Of a DNA stretch of 64,000 nt, positions 1-8,501 are shown in pieces. The DNA is taken from contig NZ_MZGS01000017.1 of assembly GCF_003111625.1 (NCBI RefSeq), forward strand, positions 1 to 64,000. The letters are read 5' to 3'. Every line of letters begins with the position of its first letter. Positions within the stretch are counted from its first letter, which is position 1. Position numbers and translations under genes: made by a program. Source of the DNA: Methanobrevibacter thaueri. Lineage in GTDB: Archaea > Methanobacteriota > Methanobacteria > Methanobacteriales > Methanobacteriaceae. The notes below the pieces were generated by a model. The model saw only the letters and a program-made list of their open reading frames with translations, made no database searches and was not told where the DNA came from.

Positions 1-170
1 AAGTAATTTACTATTTTTTAACCATTAAAAACAAAATTAAAGAAAAATTAGAACGAATTTTCACCGAAGTGAAATTTCAACTGTAAAAAATTTAAAATCA
101 AATAAGCCTATAAAATTTTACAGACTCTTTTTTTTTAAATTTAAGTATCATTAGTTCCATACCTTATACC
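1..170 (+). promoter_or_regulatory. AT-rich upstream region of asnB
   Basis: Very AT-rich leader with no gene. A short hairpin (TTTCAC, loop CGAA, GTGAAA) lies at 59-74 and could be the end of an upstream gene outside the window or part of the asnB leader. No clear Shine-Dalgarno site precedes the asnB ATG. Confidence 0.3.
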
Positions 171-1619
171 ATGTGTTCAATAGTAGGTTTACAAGGTAAG
201 GTCAAGGCAGATGATATAGTTAAAATGTTAAAGGTCTCTAAAAATAGGGGGCCGGATTCATCAGGTCTTTTTTTAGATGAAATTTACACAGACATTGATT
301 TGGATGAATTCAGTGATGATAATGACTATCCTATAGCTTTTGGCCATAATCTGCTTTCAATTTATGACCTGAATGATAGGGTTTCCGAGCCACAGCCGGT
401 GGCAAATGACAATCTTGTTGTAGTTTTCAATGGTGAAATCTACAATTTCAGGACAATCACCAATCTGCTTTCCAAGGTGGGTGTTGAAAAGGAGATTCTG
501 TCCGATGCGGAGGCATTGCTTTACCTGATTGACTTCTACAATAAGGGAGACCTTGTAAAGGCTATTCAGATGGCAACCAAACTGATTGACGGGGATTATG
601 CATTTGCCGTTTGGGATGGTGAAAATCTTGCGATTTCAAGAGATCCGTTGGGTGTCAAACCGCTCTTTTATGCTGAAAATGATGATTTAAAAGGTTTTGC
701 ATCATCCAGACAGTCCTTATATGAGGTCGGTTTTGATGAGATTGAAACATTGAAGCCAGAACACATTCTTTTTAACTGGGAGGATATAGCTCCGGCACAA
801 CCAATTTATGAAAAAATCTATGAGGGTGACGTAACTAAAATAGACAAGCTATTAAAGTTAAGTGTTTCCAAAAGGATTGAAGGATTAAGAGAGGTCGGTG
901 TAATATTTTCAGGTGGTCTTGACAGTTCGTATCTCGCATTGCTTTTGGGAGAGATAGCCGAAAACATTCCATTGAAAATCACATTATATGCGGTGGGGGC
1001 CGAAGGTTCAAAGGACATTGAATCAGCGATATATGCCTCAAAATTCCTCAATCTTGACTTGAAGATATGTGAGGTTACAGAGGAGATGGTGCGCGAAAGT
1101 CTCCCAGAGGTCGTAAAGGCAATCGGTGATGACAATCTCATGAAGGTCGGCGTTGGAATGACCACATACCTTGCAACAAAGATGGTTGCCGAGGACGGAA
1201 TAAAAGTGGCTATATCCGGCCAGGGTGCAGATGAGCTCTTTGGAGGATATAAGCGTTACCTTGAAAGCTTTGTAAACGACACCCTGAACTATGACATCCG
1301 TATGGACATCTCAAACATGTACCATGTGAACCTGGAACGTGATGACGCATGCTCAATGCTCAATTCAGTCGAGTTGAGATTGCCGTTTCTGGACAAGAAC
1401 CTTGTGGAGCTGGTATTAAACATCCCTGACAACAAGAAAATCGTCTCCATGCATGACGACATGCGCAAAAGCATATTGAGGAAATTGGCCTTTGAAGAGG
1501 GTCTTGATTATGAAATAGCCTACAGGCCCAAAAAGGCAGCCCAATACGGAACAGGCATCGATAAGATTTTAAGAAAGAAGATTTTAAAGGATACCGACAT
1601 TTCACAGTATCTTAAATAA
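171..1619 (+). CDS. asnB: Asparagine synthase, glutamine-hydrolysing
   Basis: Makes asparagine from aspartate, ATP and glutamine in the cytoplasm. The chain starts Met-Cys-Ser-Ile-Val, so Cys2 is the expected N-terminal nucleophile of a class II glutaminase domain (about residues 2-170). The PP-loop SGGLDSS of the synthetase domain is at residues 247-253. At 482 residues it is the short archaeal type rather than the ~554-residue bacterial AsnB. The start is fixed because the catalytic Cys must follow Met1. It leads an aspartate-family cluster with homoserine dehydrogenase downstream. It may also, or instead, amidate another carboxylate; the glutaminase assignment is secure, the acceptor less so. 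Confidence 0.93.
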   Translation: MCSIVGLQGKVKADDIVKMLKVSKNRGPDSSGLFLDEIYTDIDLDEFSDDNDYPIAFGHNLLSIYDLNDRVSEPQPVANDNLVVVFNGEIYNFRTITNLLSKVGVEKEILSDAEALLYLIDFYNKGDLVKAIQMATKLIDGDYAFAVWDGENLAISRDPLGVKPLFYAENDDLKGFASSRQSLYEVGFDEIETLKPEHILFNWEDIAPAQPIYEKIYEGDVTKIDKLLKLSVSKRIEGLREVGVIFSGGLDSSYLALLLGEIAENIPLKITLYAVGAEGSKDIESAIYASKFLNLDLKICEVTEEMVRESLPEVVKAIGDDNLMKVGVGMTTYLATKMVAEDGIKVAISGQGADELFGGYKRYLESFVNDTLNYDIRMDISNMYHVNLERDDACSMLNSVELRLPFLDKNLVELVLNIPDNKKIVSMHDDMRKSILRKLAFEEGLDYEIAYRPKKAAQYGTGIDKILRKKILKDTDISQYLK

Positions 1620-1630
1620 TCTTTTCAAAC

Positions 1631-1657
1631 TTTTTTTAATCACTTTTCCCATTTTTT
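1631..1657 (+). terminator. U-tract terminator after asnB
   Basis: Two T-runs (1631-1637 and 1652-1657) directly follow the asnB stop, as is usual for archaeal intrinsic termination. No hairpin is needed. Confidence 0.5.
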
Positions 1658-1725
1658 CTTATAACTTTATTAATATTAAAAAACATAATAAATATATTAT
1701 TGATTAATATAGGAGTTTTAATATT

Positions 1726-1941
1726 ATGACAATCGAAAAAGATGCTGAAGATATCATAGAAAAATTTTCAAAAATATTAGAGGACATTCCAGATTCAGAT
1801 GAAACCTGGTATATCACCGATAATTTGAATTTAACACGTGAAGATGAAGCTCATGAAAAAGATCCAGAAAAAATATTGAGAAACGCCAATATTGACAAAG
1901 ATGGAAATCTCATTGTAAAAAGAGCTGATTGGACAAATTAA
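1726..1941 (+). CDS. gatC: GatC-like aspartyl/glutamyl-tRNA amidotransferase small subunit
   Basis: An acidic 71-residue protein that resembles the short archaeal GatC subunit, which clamps GatA to GatB in the GatCAB complex that turns Asp-tRNA(Asn) into Asn-tRNA(Asn). The match is by recall of the orthologous neighbourhood in Methanothermobacter and of length and acidity, not by an unmistakable motif. A good Shine-Dalgarno site (AGGAG at 1711-1715) precedes ATG 1726. It lies 10 nt before the ACT-domain gene. gatA and gatB are not in the window. It could instead be a regulatory partner of asparagine synthesis. Confidence 0.6.
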   Translation: MTIEKDAEDIIEKFSKILEDIPDSDETWYITDNLNLTREDEAHEKDPEKILRNANIDKDGNLIVKRADWTN

Positions 1942-1951
1942 GAGTGATAAC

Positions 1952-2437
1952 ATGAGAATAAATTTGGTTCTCGAACTTATGGATACTCCAGGACAACTTG
2001 TTAAAGCATTGGAACCAATCAGTAGTCTTGGTGCAAACCTTGTCACTGTTATTCATAAAAGAGATTATAAAAACGAAAAAGGCAATGTTCCGGTGCAACT
2101 CACCATTGAAGGGGAACATGAAGACCTTAAGAAAGTAGTTAACAGATTTGAAGAATTAGGATTTTCCATTATAGAAATGGATGGTGTAGTTAAAAAGGAA
2201 AAGATCACCACAATTTTCTTCGGCCACATTGTAGACCAGGACTTAAGAGACACCATGGACAGAATCAATGCACTTGACGGGGTTGTCATCGTTGCATTTG
2301 ACATAAAATTGAACGGTGAGGAAAAATCCACTGCGTTAATCAACATTGAAGCAGATGTGGGCAAAAAGCAAGCGGTGTTTAATAGAATTGCAGAAATTGC
2401 TGAGGAAAAGGATTTACTGGTAATTAATGAAGTTTAA
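1952..2437 (+). CDS. ACT-domain amino-acid regulatory protein
   Basis: A 161-residue protein with an N-terminal ACT-type fold (MRINLVLELMDTPGQLVKAL, then a beta-alpha-beta pattern to about residue 75) and a second similar half. ACT domains bind amino acids and regulate biosynthesis. Its place directly before homoserine dehydrogenase suggests it senses threonine, methionine or another aspartate-family product, possibly as a detached regulatory subunit, since the neighbouring dehydrogenase is short and has no C-terminal ACT domain of its own. SD GTGAT at 1944-1948. Confidence 0.75.
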   Translation: MRINLVLELMDTPGQLVKALEPISSLGANLVTVIHKRDYKNEKGNVPVQLTIEGEHEDLKKVVNRFEELGFSIIEMDGVVKKEKITTIFFGHIVDQDLRDTMDRINALDGVVIVAFDIKLNGEEKSTALINIEADVGKKQAVFNRIAEIAEEKDLLVINEV

Positions 2438-2446
2438 GTGATTATT

Positions 2447-3466
2447 ATGGATGAATGTAAAGTCATTATTATGGGATTCGGTTCAGTTGGCCAAGGTGTA
2501 GCCAACGCCCTTTCCATGAAGAAGGATTTAATTAAAGACAAAACCGGAGTCAGCGTAAAGGTTGTTGCTGCAGCAGATTCATCTTCATCCGCAATCTCCC
2601 AGGACGGATTGGATGAAGAGTTGCTTGTAAAAACTAAAAAGGAAGAAGGAAAACTGGCAGCATATCCTGAATTCGGTTCTGATAAAAGCGGTTTGGATGT
2701 TTTGGATGCGGTTGAATACGATTGTCTCATTGAAGCAACTCCTACTAATATCGTTGATGCACAACCGGCACTCTCATTAACACTAAAAGCATTCGAACAG
2801 GGAAAAGATGTAGTGACCTCAAACAAAGGACACTTGGCACTCAAATTCAAGGAAATAGTTGGCGCTGCTGAAGAGGCAGGCGTTGAATTCAAGTATGAGG
2901 CAAGTGTCGGAGGATCAATGCCTATTATCAATTTCACAAGAGACACACTGGCATCATGTGAAATCAAGTCAATCAAGGGTATTCTAAACGGTACCACAAA
3001 TTACATCCTCTCAAGAATGACTTCAGAAGGTTCAGATTATGAAGTCATACTTAAGGAATCACAGGAATTGGGTATTGCAGAAACCGACCCAACACAAGAT
3101 GTTGAAGGTATAGATGCAGCTTGTAAAACAGTAATTTTAGCAAACTCACTTTTAGGCATTGACGCAACCTACAGTGACGTTAAGGTTGAGGGTATTTCAA
3201 ACATTAACTCACAGGCTATTGAACTGGCTAAAAAGGACGATTACCTAATCAAGTTAATAGCTGAAGTGTCCCCTGAAAATTTACAGGTTTCCCCTCGTCT
3301 GATTAAAAGGGGAAGTTCCTATGACGTAAGCGGAACCCTGAACATGGCCACCATCAAGACAGATTTGGCGGATGAGGTTTCCGTGATTGGACTTGGAGCA
3401 GGTTCTCTTGAAACTGCTTCTGCGATGTTGACTGATTTAATTAGTATTTTAAAGAATAAAAACTAA
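2447..3466 (+). CDS. hom: Homoserine dehydrogenase
   Basis: Reduces aspartate semialdehyde to homoserine with NAD(P)H, the branch point to threonine and methionine. The N-terminal Rossmann motif [10 protein letters not shown] and the family block [14 protein letters not shown] are present, with the [15 protein letters not shown] substrate-site region following. The chain ends near residue 339, without the ACT domain found in many bacterial enzymes. I chose ATG 2447 rather than the GTG at 2438 because GTGAT then serves as the Shine-Dalgarno site. It begins 9 nt after the ACT-domain gene, so regulation may be in trans. Confidence 0.93.
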   Translation: MDECKVIIMGFGSVGQGVANALSMKKDLIKDKTGVSVKVVAAADSSSSAISQDGLDEELLVKTKKEEGKLAAYPEFGSDKSGLDVLDAVEYDCLIEATPTNIVDAQPALSLTLKAFEQGKDVVTSNKGHLALKFKEIVGAAEEAGVEFKYEASVGGSMPIINFTRDTLASCEIKSIKGILNGTTNYILSRMTSEGSDYEVILKESQELGIAETDPTQDVEGIDAACKTVILANSLLGIDATYSDVKVEGISNINSQAIELAKKDDYLIKLIAEVSPENLQVSPRLIKRGSSYDVSGTLNMATIKTDLADEVSVIGLGAGSLETASAMLTDLISILKNKN

Positions 3467-3473
3467 TTAAATT

Positions 3474-3490
3474 ATTTTTTTACTTTTTTT
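3474..3490 (+). terminator. U-tract after hom
   Basis: Two T-rich runs lie between the hom stop and the next gene; they may terminate part of the transcription into apgM. Confidence 0.35.
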
Positions 3491-3503
3491 AAATGATGAT
3501 AAT

Positions 3504-4715
3504 ATGAAATATGTAATTTTTATCCCTGATGGGTCAAGTGATTATCCTGTAGATGAATTAGGTGGCAAAACTCCTTTGATGGTAGCAAACACTCCAAATA
3601 TCGACAAGTTAGCTTGCAAAGGATTTGGAGGATTCACAAACAATGTGCCTGACCAGTACACACCTGGTTCAGATGTGGCGAACATGAGCATTTTCGGATA
3701 CAATCCAGCTGATTTCTACACAGGCCGTGGACCGCTGGAAGCGGGCAGTGAAGGAATTCCAACCACTCCATGCGATGTTATATTCAGATGCAACACCATC
3801 TACAGCGAAAGCGATGCAATGGACGACTTTAATGCAGGCCACATTTCAACCGAAGAGGCCGATGAGCTGATGAAAGGATTGAACGAATACTTCAATGAAA
3901 AGTATCCTGACTTCAAAGGCAAGTTCTACACCGGCGTAAGCTACAGGCACCTGTTCGTATACTCCTGCGACAGTGTGGAGGACGCCAAAATCATGTCAAG
4001 CATCAAGACAATGCCTCCTCATGACATTGTTGACGAAAAGCTGGTGGACAACCTATTCGGAGAATGCGAACTGGCCGAGGAATTCCACAAGATCATGTAT
4101 GAGGCAAGGGAATACCTTAAGGACCATGAGGTTAACAAGAAAAGGGAAATCCCTGCAAATATGGTGTGGCTATGGGGACAGGGCGTAACCCCAACATTGC
4201 CTAACTTTGAGGAAACCTATGGAATCACAGCTTCTGTAATAACAGGTGTCGATTTGCTTAAGGGAATCGGAAACTTTGCCGGAATGAACATAGTGAATGT
4301 TCCTGGCGCCACAGGATATTTCGATACAGACTATAAGCAGAAAGGTGAATACGGTATTGAAGCATTAAAAGAAACTGATTTATTGTTGATTCATATTGAG
4401 GCTCCGGACGAAGCGGGCCATGCTCAAAATACTGAAGAAAAGGTCAAGGCAATTGAAAGAATTGACGAGTTCATTGTCGGACCGATAATCGAAAGCCTTG
4501 AAGGCAGCCCATATAGGGGCGCAATCCTTCCGGACCATCCGACTCCAATCAGCGTCGGAACCCACACCCGTGACAATGTGCCTATAATCATATTCGATTC
4601 CGAACGTGAAGGGGACGATTGCGAATCATTTGATGAGGAAGGAGTTAAAAAAGGATCCCTTGAATTTAAACAAGGACATTTCTTGGTACAAAGATTGATT
4701 GATGGAGATTATTAG
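3504..4715 (+). CDS. apgM: Phosphoglycerate mutase-like metalloenzyme (apgM family; possible homoserine kinase)
   Basis: A 403-residue alkaline-phosphatase-superfamily protein. Asp9 (FIPDGSSDYP) is the first metal ligand, Ser62 (DVANMSIFGY) the expected phosphoryl-accepting serine, and the GHAQNTEEK and DHPTPISVGTHT blocks carry later metal ligands. The family includes archaeal cofactor-independent phosphoglycerate mutase, but members encoded beside homoserine dehydrogenase have been proposed to be homoserine kinases. This copy follows hom by 37 nt, which favours the second reading. Sequence alone does not settle the substrate. Confidence 0.8.
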   Translation: MKYVIFIPDGSSDYPVDELGGKTPLMVANTPNIDKLACKGFGGFTNNVPDQYTPGSDVANMSIFGYNPADFYTGRGPLEAGSEGIPTTPCDVIFRCNTIYSESDAMDDFNAGHISTEEADELMKGLNEYFNEKYPDFKGKFYTGVSYRHLFVYSCDSVEDAKIMSSIKTMPPHDIVDEKLVDNLFGECELAEEFHKIMYEAREYLKDHEVNKKREIPANMVWLWGQGVTPTLPNFEETYGITASVITGVDLLKGIGNFAGMNIVNVPGATGYFDTDYKQKGEYGIEALKETDLLLIHIEAPDEAGHAQNTEEKVKAIERIDEFIVGPIIESLEGSPYRGAILPDHPTPISVGTHTRDNVPIIIFDSEREGDDCESFDEEGVKKGSLEFKQGHFLVQRLIDGDY

Positions 4716-4716
4716 A

Positions 4717-5352
4717 ATGAAAGTATTATTAGTTAACGGAAGTCCAAATAAAAATGGATGTACTTTTACAGCTTTAAGCGAAGTTGCAAAAACCCTAGAG
4801 GGACATGATATAGAAACAGAGATTTTCTGGATTAAAACAAAACCGATAACAGGATGTATTGCATGCATGAAGTGTGGCGAGAAAGGACAATGCACATTTG
4901 ACAATGATGTTGTAAATGAATTCGTCAAAAAGGCATACGATGCAGATGCTTTTGTATTCGGCTCACCTGTGTATTATGCCAGCGCAAACGGATCCATGAC
5001 TTCATTTTTAGACAGGGCATTTTACTCAAACTCCCATGGAGCCAATGGCGAGGCATTCAAGCACAAGCCTGGAGCTGTGGTATGTTCCGCAAGACGTGGA
5101 GGAACAACCGCAACCTACGACCAGCTAATCAAGTATTTGGGAATCAGCCAAATGCCAATCATATCCTCATTCTATTGGAACATGGTTCACGGAAATACTC
5201 CTGAAGAGGTCATGCAGGATGAGGAAGGATTGGGCACCATGAGGCAATTGGCCCACAACATGGCATTTTTCCTGGAATGCATGAAAGCAGGTGAAGAGAA
5301 AGGTTTGACCATAACAGAAGAAGAAAAACCTCGTACAAACTTCATAAGGTAA
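4717..5352 (+). CDS. Flavodoxin-fold iron-sulfur flavoprotein / NADPH-dependent FMN reductase-like
   Basis: A cytoplasmic 211-residue flavodoxin-like protein starting with the FMN-phosphate loop (VLLVNGSPNKNGCT). A compact Cys cluster, GCIACMKCGEKGQC (C-x2-C-x2-C-x5-C, about residues 47-58), matches the pattern by which archaeal iron-sulfur flavoproteins bind 4Fe-4S. The FGSPVYYAS block is the second FMN loop. It probably moves electrons from ferredoxin or NAD(P)H to an unknown acceptor, perhaps in oxygen defence. ATG 4717 is chosen because it puts the FMN loop at the N-terminus; GGAGAT inside the previous gene serves as Shine-Dalgarno site. Confidence 0.82.
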   Translation: MKVLLVNGSPNKNGCTFTALSEVAKTLEGHDIETEIFWIKTKPITGCIACMKCGEKGQCTFDNDVVNEFVKKAYDADAFVFGSPVYYASANGSMTSFLDRAFYSNSHGANGEAFKHKPGAVVCSARRGGTTATYDQLIKYLGISQMPIISSFYWNMVHGNTPEEVMQDEEGLGTMRQLAHNMAFFLECMKAGEEKGLTITEEEKPRTNFIR

Positions 5353-5355
5353 GTT

Positions 5356-6711
5356 ATGAACATTTTCAAAACTCCTGAAAACTATCTATATTCAAATAGG
5401 GCATTACTTGCCTTATTCATTCCACTTTTAATAGAATACTCATTGGAATTCCTTGTGGGATTTGCCGATTCAGTGATGGTGGCTTCATTAGGTGAAGCGG
5501 CCATATCAGGAGTTTCACTAGTTGACTTTTTAGTTCAACTTCTCATTTTTTCATTTTCAGCTCTTGCAACGGGTGGTGCAGTCGTTGCGGGACAATATTT
5601 GGGCAACAATCAACTGAAGGAAGCCCAGGACTCTGCAACCCAGCTTGTCTGGTTTTCAACAATATTATCCACAATACTGATGATTGCAATCCTTTTTTTA
5701 AGACGATTTTTAATTGGGCTCTTGTTTGGACACATTGAGGCTGACGTTTGGGCGAACGCCGACGTATATCTCTATTTCATGGCATTGTCAATTCCGTTTT
5801 TGGCCATTTACAATGCTGGAGCGGCGATTTTCAGAACAACCAACAATGCATACACTCCAATGCAGATTCTTTTCGTCTGTGACATTTTGAATGTAATCGG
5901 AAATGCGATTTGCATCTACTTTTTGGGATGGGATGTTCGAGGAGTGGCCATTCCAACAGTGATTTCAAGGCTGCTTGCGGCCCTTCTGATATTGCATTTC
6001 GTTGTTGACGAAAATTATAAATTGCATATAAAAAAGACTTTAAAGCATAAATTCGACACCAAAATCCTTAGGAAAGTTTTGGAGATAGGCATTCCATATG
6101 GAGTTGAAAACGGCCTATTCCAATTGGGAAGGGTTTTGGTCCTCAGTCTCGTCTCAACATTCGGGACAATGGCAATAGCTGCAAACTCCGTTGGTTATGC
6201 AATAGGCATATTTTCTGTATTGCCCGGTTTTGCCATCAATCTTGGACTGACTGCAATAATATCGAATTGCGTTGGAGCCAATGACTATGAGCAGGCAAGG
6301 TACTACAACAGGAAATGCCTGATTATTGTGGTGATTTCACACATTGTCATAAATGCGATAATCTTCGCTAGCCTGCCATACGTTTTAGGCATTTACAACC
6401 TATCGGCAAAAACGGCTGCAATGACCACTGATATGGTGATTTGGCACGGAATATTCGCAATAATAATTTGGCCGCTGTCATTCACATTGCCGGCAACATT
6501 CAGGGGAGCCGGAGACTCAAAATCAGTGATGTACATTAGCCTTGCAGTGATGTTCACCTGCAGAATAGCATTATCATATGTCATTGCCGATTGGATGGGC
6601 ATAGGAGTGTTCGGAACATGGATTGCAATGTTCATCGACTGGTATGTGAGGGCTGCGATTTACATTTACAGATATTTCTCAAACAAATGGACAGAATACA
6701 GGGTGGTTTAA
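5356..6711 (+). CDS. MATE family efflux transporter
   Basis: A 451-residue integral membrane protein with about 12 hydrophobic segments in two similar halves, the MATE pattern. It would export cationic drugs or metabolites by Na+ or H+ antiport; the substrate cannot be told from sequence. It starts 3 nt after the iron-sulfur flavoprotein and its end carries the Shine-Dalgarno site of the following acetyltransferase, so the three genes are probably co-transcribed. Confidence 0.9.
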   Translation: MNIFKTPENYLYSNRALLALFIPLLIEYSLEFLVGFADSVMVASLGEAAISGVSLVDFLVQLLIFSFSALATGGAVVAGQYLGNNQLKEAQDSATQLVWFSTILSTILMIAILFLRRFLIGLLFGHIEADVWANADVYLYFMALSIPFLAIYNAGAAIFRTTNNAYTPMQILFVCDILNVIGNAICIYFLGWDVRGVAIPTVISRLLAALLILHFVVDENYKLHIKKTLKHKFDTKILRKVLEIGIPYGVENGLFQLGRVLVLSLVSTFGTMAIAANSVGYAIGIFSVLPGFAINLGLTAIISNCVGANDYEQARYYNRKCLIIVVISHIVINAIIFASLPYVLGIYNLSAKTAAMTTDMVIWHGIFAIIIWPLSFTLPATFRGAGDSKSVMYISLAVMFTCRIALSYVIADWMGIGVFGTWIAMFIDWYVRAAIYIYRYFSNKWTEYRVV

Positions 6712-7122
6712 ATTAGATCTGAAATAACATATAAGAATACGCATAAGTTTTCAAAAAAGGAACTGCAGGAGCTTTTCTGCTCAGTGGAATGGTCTTCTGG
6801 GGAATATCCCGAAAAGCTTGTCATAGCGATGAAAAACTTCGATACTGTCTATTCCGCATGGGACGGTGAAGATCTGGTCGGGATGATTTGCGTAATGGAT
6901 GACGGAATAATGAACGCATATGTTCATTATCTGCTCGTAAAGCCTGATTACCAGCTTAAGGGAATTGGAAGGGAACTTGTCGAAAGGGTCAAGTCCCATT
7001 ATAAGGACTATTTGAGGATTGTTGTAATCTGCTTAATGGAGAACGTTAAGTTTTACGAATATTGTGGATTCGATGTAGAAGAGGATAAGCGCGCATTATT
7101 CATAACAGAATTGGAAAATTAA
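6712..7122 (+). CDS. GNAT family N-acetyltransferase with a predicted ATT start
   Basis: The acetyl-CoA loop QLKGIGRELV and the C-terminal FYEYCGFDVEE block identify the GNAT fold. The first ATG/GTG-type codon in frame (GTG 6784) would cut off the first strand and helix. The frame is open back to the MATE stop codon and encodes RSEITYKNTHKFSKKELQEL, a typical GNAT beginning. GGTGG at 6702-6706 is a good Shine-Dalgarno site five bases before ATT 6712, so I annotate ATT as the start, giving 136 residues. ATA at 6724 is a weaker option. The substrate is unknown. Confidence 0.8.
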   Translation: MRSEITYKNTHKFSKKELQELFCSVEWSSGEYPEKLVIAMKNFDTVYSAWDGEDLVGMICVMDDGIMNAYVHYLLVKPDYQLKGIGRELVERVKSHYKDYLRIVVICLMENVKFYEYCGFDVEEDKRALFITELEN

Positions 7123-7131
7123 GGGATAACT

Positions 7132-7911
7132 ATGGTATTGTTTAGAGGAGACATAAAGTGCAAGAGCTTGCAGAGGAGAACTTCAATCAGCGTGATTTTG
7201 CCTGCGGACAACATTCATTTCCTGCAGGACACCGAGGAAATCGTCCCGCAGCCATACAGGACATTGTATCTGCTTCACGGATTATACGGCAGCGATGACA
7301 TATTCCTTGCAAACACATCCATTCAGAAATTTGCCGAAGACCATGGGATAGCCATTGTAATTCCATGTGGTGAAAACAGTTTCTACGTTGACAACGAGAA
7401 GGCACACGCATATTACGGCGAATATGTCGGTCAGGAATTGCTTGACATCACAAGAAACATCTTCCCTCTTTCGGACAAAAGGGAGGACACTTTCATTGCA
7501 GGATTTTCCATGGGAGGATATGGAGCCCTTAGAAACGGCTTGAAATATTCTCAAAACTTCTCCAAAATCGGAATGATTTCACCTGCACTGATAACCGATG
7601 ATATCGCTGATTATGCTGATGACAACAACGTGCTGCATTCAAGGGACTTCTATGAATCAGTTTTTGGCGATTTGGATGAGATTAAAAATTCAGATAAGGA
7701 TCCTAAATTCTTAATTGAAAACTGTGAGGACCTTCCGGACATCTACATGGCCTGCGGAATAGATGACTTTTTGTTTGAGAAGTGTGCAGATTTCTACAAG
7801 TACCTGAACTCCAAAGGCATTGAAGCAAGGTTTGTCGGCGATGAGGGAGAGCACACTTGGGAATTCTGTGACAAGTACGTCAAGGATTTCATTGAAACAT
7901 TTTTAGGGTGA
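7132..7911 (+). CDS. Esterase D / S-formylglutathione hydrolase-like serine esterase
   Basis: A 259-residue alpha/beta hydrolase. The nucleophile elbow is GFSMGGYGA (GxSxG) near residue 125, the oxyanion loop is LLHGLYGSDD, and the last catalytic residue is the His of GEHTWEFC near the end. The family hydrolyses small acyl esters such as S-formylglutathione or tributyrin; glutathione is not expected here, so the natural substrate is open. No signal peptide. It follows the acetyltransferase by 9 nt. Confidence 0.85.
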   Translation: MVLFRGDIKCKSLQRRTSISVILPADNIHFLQDTEEIVPQPYRTLYLLHGLYGSDDIFLANTSIQKFAEDHGIAIVIPCGENSFYVDNEKAHAYYGEYVGQELLDITRNIFPLSDKREDTFIAGFSMGGYGALRNGLKYSQNFSKIGMISPALITDDIADYADDNNVLHSRDFYESVFGDLDEIKNSDKDPKFLIENCEDLPDIYMACGIDDFLFEKCADFYKYLNSKGIEARFVGDEGEHTWEFCDKYVKDFIETFLG

Positions 7912-7915
7912 TTGA

Positions 7916-8419
7916 ATGGTGAAGTTATGTCCAAAATGCGGTGCCGATTTGACTGAGGTGATTGGAGGATACCTTTGCCATGAATGCGGCGGAGGAATGT
8001 ATAGTGATGATGAGGTGATTACTCCAAGTTGCCCATCCTGCGGAAGCGAGCTTGGAACTCTGGGCGATACCTACTACTGCTTTCAATGCGGCAGGACCGT
8101 AGGAAAGGATGATGCGGTCTATGGTCATGATGTTGATTTTGATGATGATTATTCATTTGATGAGCCTGATTATGATTCCATGGTAAACAATGGTGACAAT
8201 ATCTGTCTGAATTGCACATACTGGAGCGTAAGTCCCTATGGAGCATCTTACGGTATGGTATGCAGGAGAGGATATATGACTGAAGGCCCTGGAGACTCCT
8301 GCAGTGATTTTGAGCAGTCCCGCAGCTTTGCAAATTATGGTGATGGTGGTCAATATCAGTTTGATGAGACATCAAGGGACATTTCAAACAAGTTATATTA
8401 TTGGAAAAATAATCGATAG
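7916..8419 (+). CDS. Zinc-ribbon protein with a C-terminal CxxCxxW domain
   Basis: A 167-residue acidic protein. Two zinc ribbons (CPKCGADL...CHECGGG and CPSCGSEL...CFQCGRT) are followed by an acidic linker and a Cys domain, CLNCTYWSV...VCRRGYM...DSCSDF. The last domain recurs, without ribbons, in the small protein at 52705-52956. SD GGTGA overlaps the esterase stop and the start is 4 nt later. Function unknown; metal binding is certain enough, a nucleic-acid or protein-binding role is only a guess. Confidence 0.75.
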   Translation: MVKLCPKCGADLTEVIGGYLCHECGGGMYSDDEVITPSCPSCGSELGTLGDTYYCFQCGRTVGKDDAVYGHDVDFDDDYSFDEPDYDSMVNNGDNICLNCTYWSVSPYGASYGMVCRRGYMTEGPGDSCSDFEQSRSFANYGDGGQYQFDETSRDISNKLYYWKNNR

Positions 8420-8446
8420 TCATGCCACTTTATATACCAAATTAAA

Positions 8447-8456
8447 TTTTTATATA
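8447..8456 (+). promoter_or_regulatory. TATA box of pyrG
   Basis: TTTTTATATA, about 33-42 nt before the Shine-Dalgarno site of pyrG. A second candidate, TTTATATA, lies at 8429-8436. Confidence 0.5.
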
Positions 8457-8501
8457 TTAGTAAAAACTAAAATTATAGTATAATTATTGGAGAGGATTAA
8501 T

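Noticed and set aside
2434-2997. 187-codon open frame on the minus strand inside homoserine dehydrogenase
   Set aside because: It is a shadow of the hom reading frame; composition is Ser/Leu-rich junk with no start site and no family motif, while hom is certain.
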